Shown here in pieces: positions 6,304 to 7,917 of a DNA stretch of 7,917 bases (positions are counted from its first letter, which is position 1; each line of letters begins with the position of its first letter). Made by a program: the position numbers and the translations under genes. The notes beneath the pieces were generated by a model. The model did no database searches. It was given only the letters and a program-made list of their open reading frames with translations, and was not told the DNA's origin. The stretch is taken from NCBI GenBank assembly GCA_004195305.1, contig SDWN01000587.1, forward strand, positions 1-7,917, written 5' to 3'. This stretch comes from Neptunomonas sp. Lineage in GTDB: Bacteria; Pseudomonadota; Gammaproteobacteria; Pseudomonadales; Balneatricaceae.

Positions 6304-6987
6304 CTAAAAATCCCTGAGATTGGGCAGGTTGAGTACAAGGTTGGCTATGCTGTCTGAGCCTGGATTGTTTTCAAGCGGATAACGATGGGTTACCAGCCAG
6401 TCATCCTCCACATTAAAGCGTTGCTTGGATATACTGGCCTTGTTGCGTATCAAGAAAGCGATGCCGTTCCATTTCTTTTCAAAGTCACTACGTTGATAAA
6501 TTTTACGCCCTAAGGCGGAATCGCCTACCAGGACTTCATCGTTGCCGATCCCTTTGACAACCACGAAGTGCATATAACCCTCGGTGTTGAGGAGTACGAT
6601 TATCGGGACACCGACATCTGCTATTTTGTCCAGTCCCAGGCGGTAACCATCCGCTTGATAACCACGTTCTGACAGATAGTTTTTCATATCCAGGAGAGAG
6701 AAACCCTCAGCGCTGATTTTTTCTTTGTCTCCGACCTGATACATCCTATTGAATGCGTCAGCCTCACTGGTTTGATCGTCATAGTGGTAGGTAAGAAGTG
6801 TGGAGAGGGCTGCGGATCCGCAACTGAAATCATATTCTTGCGCAGTGACATTACGGAACTTACGCTCCTTATAACTTTCAACCTTGATAACATTACTACC
6901 GCTAAAACCGGGGACATAGACCCCCCCAGCGTGTGCGCCAGCCACCATTGGTAAAAGAGTTAACGCAATGGCAAAGATCTTATTCAT
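6304..6987 (-). CDS. Exported C39-family cysteine peptidase, FapD-like
   Basis: A 227-residue protein with a Sec signal peptide (MNKIFAIALTLLPMVAGAHA, 1-20, cut before GGVYVPG) and a single papain-like C39 domain. Gln50 lies six residues before Cys56 in QEYDFSCGSAALSTLL, the expected oxyanion-hole/nucleophile spacing. His140 (GYMHFVVVKGI) and Asp156 (VGDSALG) complete the triad. Unlike bacteriocin-export C39 proteins, it has no ABC-transporter membrane or ATPase part, so it should act in the periplasm or at the outer membrane. Domain plan, length and the GFSLLDMKNYL segment resemble FapD of the Pseudomonas functional-amyloid operon. I chose ATG 6987 over the in-frame ATG 7026: GGAGGG lies 5-7 nt before 6987, and the longer form would put 13 charged residues before the signal peptide. 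Small secreted proteins on both sides are the obvious candidate substrates. Inactive C39-like proteins exist, but all key residues are present here. Confidence 0.88.
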   Translation of the reverse strand: MNKIFAIALTLLPMVAGAHAGGVYVPGFSGSNVIKVESYKERKFRNVTAQEYDFSCGSAALSTLLTYHYDDQTSEADAFNRMYQVGDKEKISAEGFSLLDMKNYLSERGYQADGYRLGLDKIADVGVPIIVLLNTEGYMHFVVVKGIGNDEVLVGDSALGRKIYQRSDFEKKWNGIAFLIRNKASISKQRFNVEDDWLVTHRYPLENNPGSDSIANLVLNLPNLRDF

Positions 6988-7034
6988 GCGGTCCCTCCAC
7001 ATCGAACGGCGCGTGGAAAATCCCATTCGATTGG

Positions 7035-7064
7035 CTGCTTACCTCTCAGTGATAAGGTGAGCAG
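7035..7064 (-). other. Intergenic imperfect hairpin upstream of the C39 peptidase gene
   Basis: Inverted repeat between the 118-residue gene and the peptidase gene: CTGCT and ACCT pair with AGGT and AGCAG, one mismatch, 10-nt loop. No T-run follows on the minus strand, so it is not a standard terminator. It may be an mRNA processing or stabilising structure. A second, weaker pair, ATCGAA/TTCGAT (7001-7006 and 7026-7031), lies next to it. Confidence 0.35.
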
Positions 7065-7069
7065 CGCGG

Positions 7070-7426
7070 TTAATACGTAATTGATAGGTTGATCAGGGTT
7101 GAACTCTGGATTGCTACGCCGTTACCAGAGTTTTGAATTACGGTTACATTTCCCCTAGTATCGGTAAATGCCTGATCTGAAATATTATTTCCTCCTGTTC
7201 TGCCCACAGAAATCTGATTGTCTGTGACTTTGGCGGCCTGATCGTTGACGTTTGCGTTGAATTGGAAATCGAATCCCTCTCTGCCTCGTTGGCGGTCTAG
7301 CTCTCCGGTTGTGACGGGATTACCCATCAGGTTAAGTTCAATGCTGTCAAGATCAGTGGTGGTCTCACACCATGCTGGTGCAGTGAATAGCAACAGGAAA
7401 AGATAACCTCCTTTAACATTTAGCAT
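7070..7426 (-). CDS. Small Sec-exported protein with curlin-like Gln/Asn spacing
   Basis: I do not recognise a named family for this 118-residue protein. Residues 1-20 form a signal peptide (hydrophobic YLFLLLFTAPAW, likely cut at AWC|ETTT; Trp before Cys20 argues against a lipobox). A short stretch then leads to GELDRQRGREGF (41-52), alignable with the ELEQHRGGF motif of the protein two genes downstream but with Gly-Arg where that has Gly-Gly. The rest is rich in Asn, Gln, Ser, Thr and Val. It ends with VIQNSGNGVAIQSSTLINLSI (96-116), where QNSGNGVAIQSST fits the same QxxGNxxxIQxST pattern as the end of the upstream protein. Such Gln/Asn spacing recalls curlin-type strand-turn-strand repeats. 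The ATG at 7426 has AGAGG about 9 nt upstream. I infer an extracellular fibre subunit or nucleator; a periplasmic partner is also possible. Confidence 0.85.
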   Translation of the reverse strand: MLNVKGGYLFLLLFTAPAWCETTTDLDSIELNLMGNPVTTGELDRQRGREGFDFQFNANVNDQAAKVTDNQISVGRTGGNNISDQAFTDTRGNVTVIQNSGNGVAIQSSTLINLSITY

Positions 7427-7471
7427 GGTCGCTACCTCTTTCTCCCTGGAATACGCCCGGCTTGATTAGCC

Positions 7472-7509
7472 GATGCAGGTGTGGATAGCCACACCTGCAT
7501 CTATCCACA
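7472..7509 (-). other. Strong intergenic inverted repeat with a competing alternative fold
   Basis: Bases 7472-7501 form a perfect hairpin: 13-bp arms GATGCAGGTGTGG / CCACACCTGCATC and a 4-base loop. A second pairing, TGTGGATAG / CTATCCACA (7480-7488 with 7501-7509), uses part of the same bases, so the two folds exclude each other. A small hairpin CGGCT/AGCCG (7458-7472) follows in transcription. No T-run follows, so this is not a classical rho-independent terminator. It begins one base past the stop of the repeat-rich protein gene and could protect its mRNA end or set subunit ratio within the operon. Confidence 0.7.
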
Positions 7510-7917
7510 TTATTGGAAGGACACGTTGGACTGCACCGGAGTGCTGATCTGGATGCTGTTGGAGTTGCCCGCAGACTGCCCGACGGAGTTGATCCCGCTG
7601 GCGCCCGCGAACGCGCTGCCGCCAATACTGTTACTGAACGCAGCCGCAGTGTTGGTGTTGTTAATGTTCCAAGTATTTCCTCCTGCACCCAAGTCAGTTT
7701 CACTCGACATGGCGGTTTGAGTCATTGTCACTGTATTACCCGTCACGGTGGCACTCAGGTCGCTGGTGTTGATTGCGGCTTGAACATCAAGGGTGATGGT
7801 GTTGGCTGTGTTGAACGAGTCAGTGGCTGTTTGATTGTTGGTCTGTGAGTTATCGGAATTATCTGAGTTATCGGAATTATCCGAGTTGTCGTTGGTGCTG
7901 TTGTTGTTATTGTTCTC
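7510..7917 (-). CDS. Asn/Ser/Thr-rich low-complexity secreted protein, C-terminal 135 residues (5' end outside window)
   Basis: The frame is open to the right edge and ends at TAA 7512-7510, so only the C-terminus is visible. It begins with a poly-Asn run, followed by five DNS triplets (7846-7890) and then a Thr/Asn/Gln-rich stretch. Next come TITLDVQAAINTSDLSATVTGNTVTM-like beta-prone segments and a Gly/Ala/Ser/Asn-rich region (FSNSIGGSAFAGASGINS). The end is QSAGNSNSIQIST plus an alternating VQSNVSF tail. That motif fits QxxGNxxxIQxST, shared with the next gene. The near absence of charge apart from Asp, of Cys and of Lys/Arg, and the low complexity, fit an extracellular fibre or adhesin subunit, in the manner of FapB/FapC or curlins, but I cannot assign a named family. 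No signal peptide can be seen because the start is missing. It is probably an early gene of the C39 operon. Confidence 0.85.
   Translation of the reverse strand, partial: ENNNNNSTNDNSDNSDNSDNSDNSQTNNQTATDSFNTANTITLDVQAAINTSDLSATVTGNTVTMTQTAMSSETDLGAGGNTWNINNTNTAAAFSNSIGGSAFAGASGINSVGQSAGNSNSIQISTPVQSNVSFQ
7846..7890 (-). repeat. Five tandem Asp-Asn-Ser codon triplets
   Basis: Five consecutive 9-bp units encode DNS x5. Codons vary (GAC/GAT, AAC/AAT, TCG/TCC/TCA), and the last four alternate GATAATTCC and GATAACTCA, which gives an 18-bp higher-order repeat present twice. This looks like a flexible, acidic linker between fibre or repeat domains. The array could vary in length between strains. 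Confidence 0.85.

Noticed and set aside
7386..7426. Lipoprotein signal in the 118-residue protein because of Cys20
   Set aside because: The residue before the Cys is Trp (APAWC), which does not fit a lipobox; ordinary signal peptidase cleavage is more likely.
7472..7501. Perfect 13-bp hairpin as a rho-independent terminator
   Set aside because: No T-run follows the stem on either strand, and the next gene on the same strand begins about 45 bp later, so I list it as an RNA structure only.
7413..7703. 96-codon minus-strand open frame across the intergenic hairpin
   Set aside because: Overlaps the Asn/Ser-rich protein in another frame and runs through the inverted repeat; Arg/Ser/Pro-rich shadow.
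7513..7848. Plus-strand open frames of 79 and 111 codons opposite the repeat-rich protein
   Set aside because: Antisense to a low-complexity gene whose periodic codons keep the opposite strand open; no independent support.
7846..7890. CRISPR or integrative repeat array
   Set aside because: The units are 9 bp, contiguous and in frame with the coding sequence, with no spacers; it is a protein-level repeat.

Overview
The window looks like chromosomal DNA of a Gram-negative bacterium, most likely a gammaproteobacterium. This rests on the protein style, the MerR-type LiuR regulator with its TTTACG-n4-CGTAAA operators, and the Sec-exported surface proteins. I cannot place it to genus. Every gene I can support lies on the minus strand, so transcription runs from high to low coordinates.

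Positions 1-5600 hold a leucine/isovalerate degradation (liu) locus. In transcription order it encodes a LiuR-type MerR regulator (5537-5136), the carboxyltransferase subunit of methylcrotonyl-CoA carboxylase (5001-3391), a LiuC-type methylglutaconyl-CoA hydratase (3377-2583), the biotin-carrying subunit of methylcrotonyl-CoA carboxylase (2577-556) and HMG-CoA lyase (from 556 off the left edge). Together they convert 3-methylcrotonyl-CoA to 3-methylglutaconyl-CoA, then HMG-CoA, then acetoacetate plus acetyl-CoA. The four enzyme genes are packed with 13-bp, 5-bp and -1-bp junctions. Two near-identical palindromes lie in front of liuR and liuB and are the likely LiuR sites. The isovaleryl-CoA dehydrogenase gene (liuA), which in many relatives sits between liuR and liuB, is absent from that position.

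Positions 5719-7917 hold a different kind of locus: a row of Sec-exported proteins around a C39-family cysteine peptidase. In transcription order these are the C-terminal end of a low-complexity Asn/Ser/Thr/Asp-rich protein (7917-7510), a 118-residue exported protein (7426-7070), an exported C39 peptidase (6987-6304) resembling FapD of the Pseudomonas functional-amyloid operon, and a 190-residue exported protein (6291-5719) carrying a double-glycine-like motif. Two of the proteins share the motif QxxGNxxxIQxST, which has the Gln/Asn spacing seen in curlin-like amyloid repeats, and the third has a degenerate form of it. My reading is a fap- or curli-like fibre or adhesin system in which a periplasmic C39 peptidase may trim GG-type leaders after Sec export. 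This is inference, and the beginning of the operon lies outside the window.

Smaller features include a strong intergenic inverted repeat with a competing alternative fold (7472-7509), a second weaker hairpin (7035-7064), and a perfect 29-bp tandem duplication covering the last codons and stop of the 190-residue gene (5683-5740). I saw no tRNA, rRNA, CRISPR array, insertion sequence or clear rho-independent terminator.
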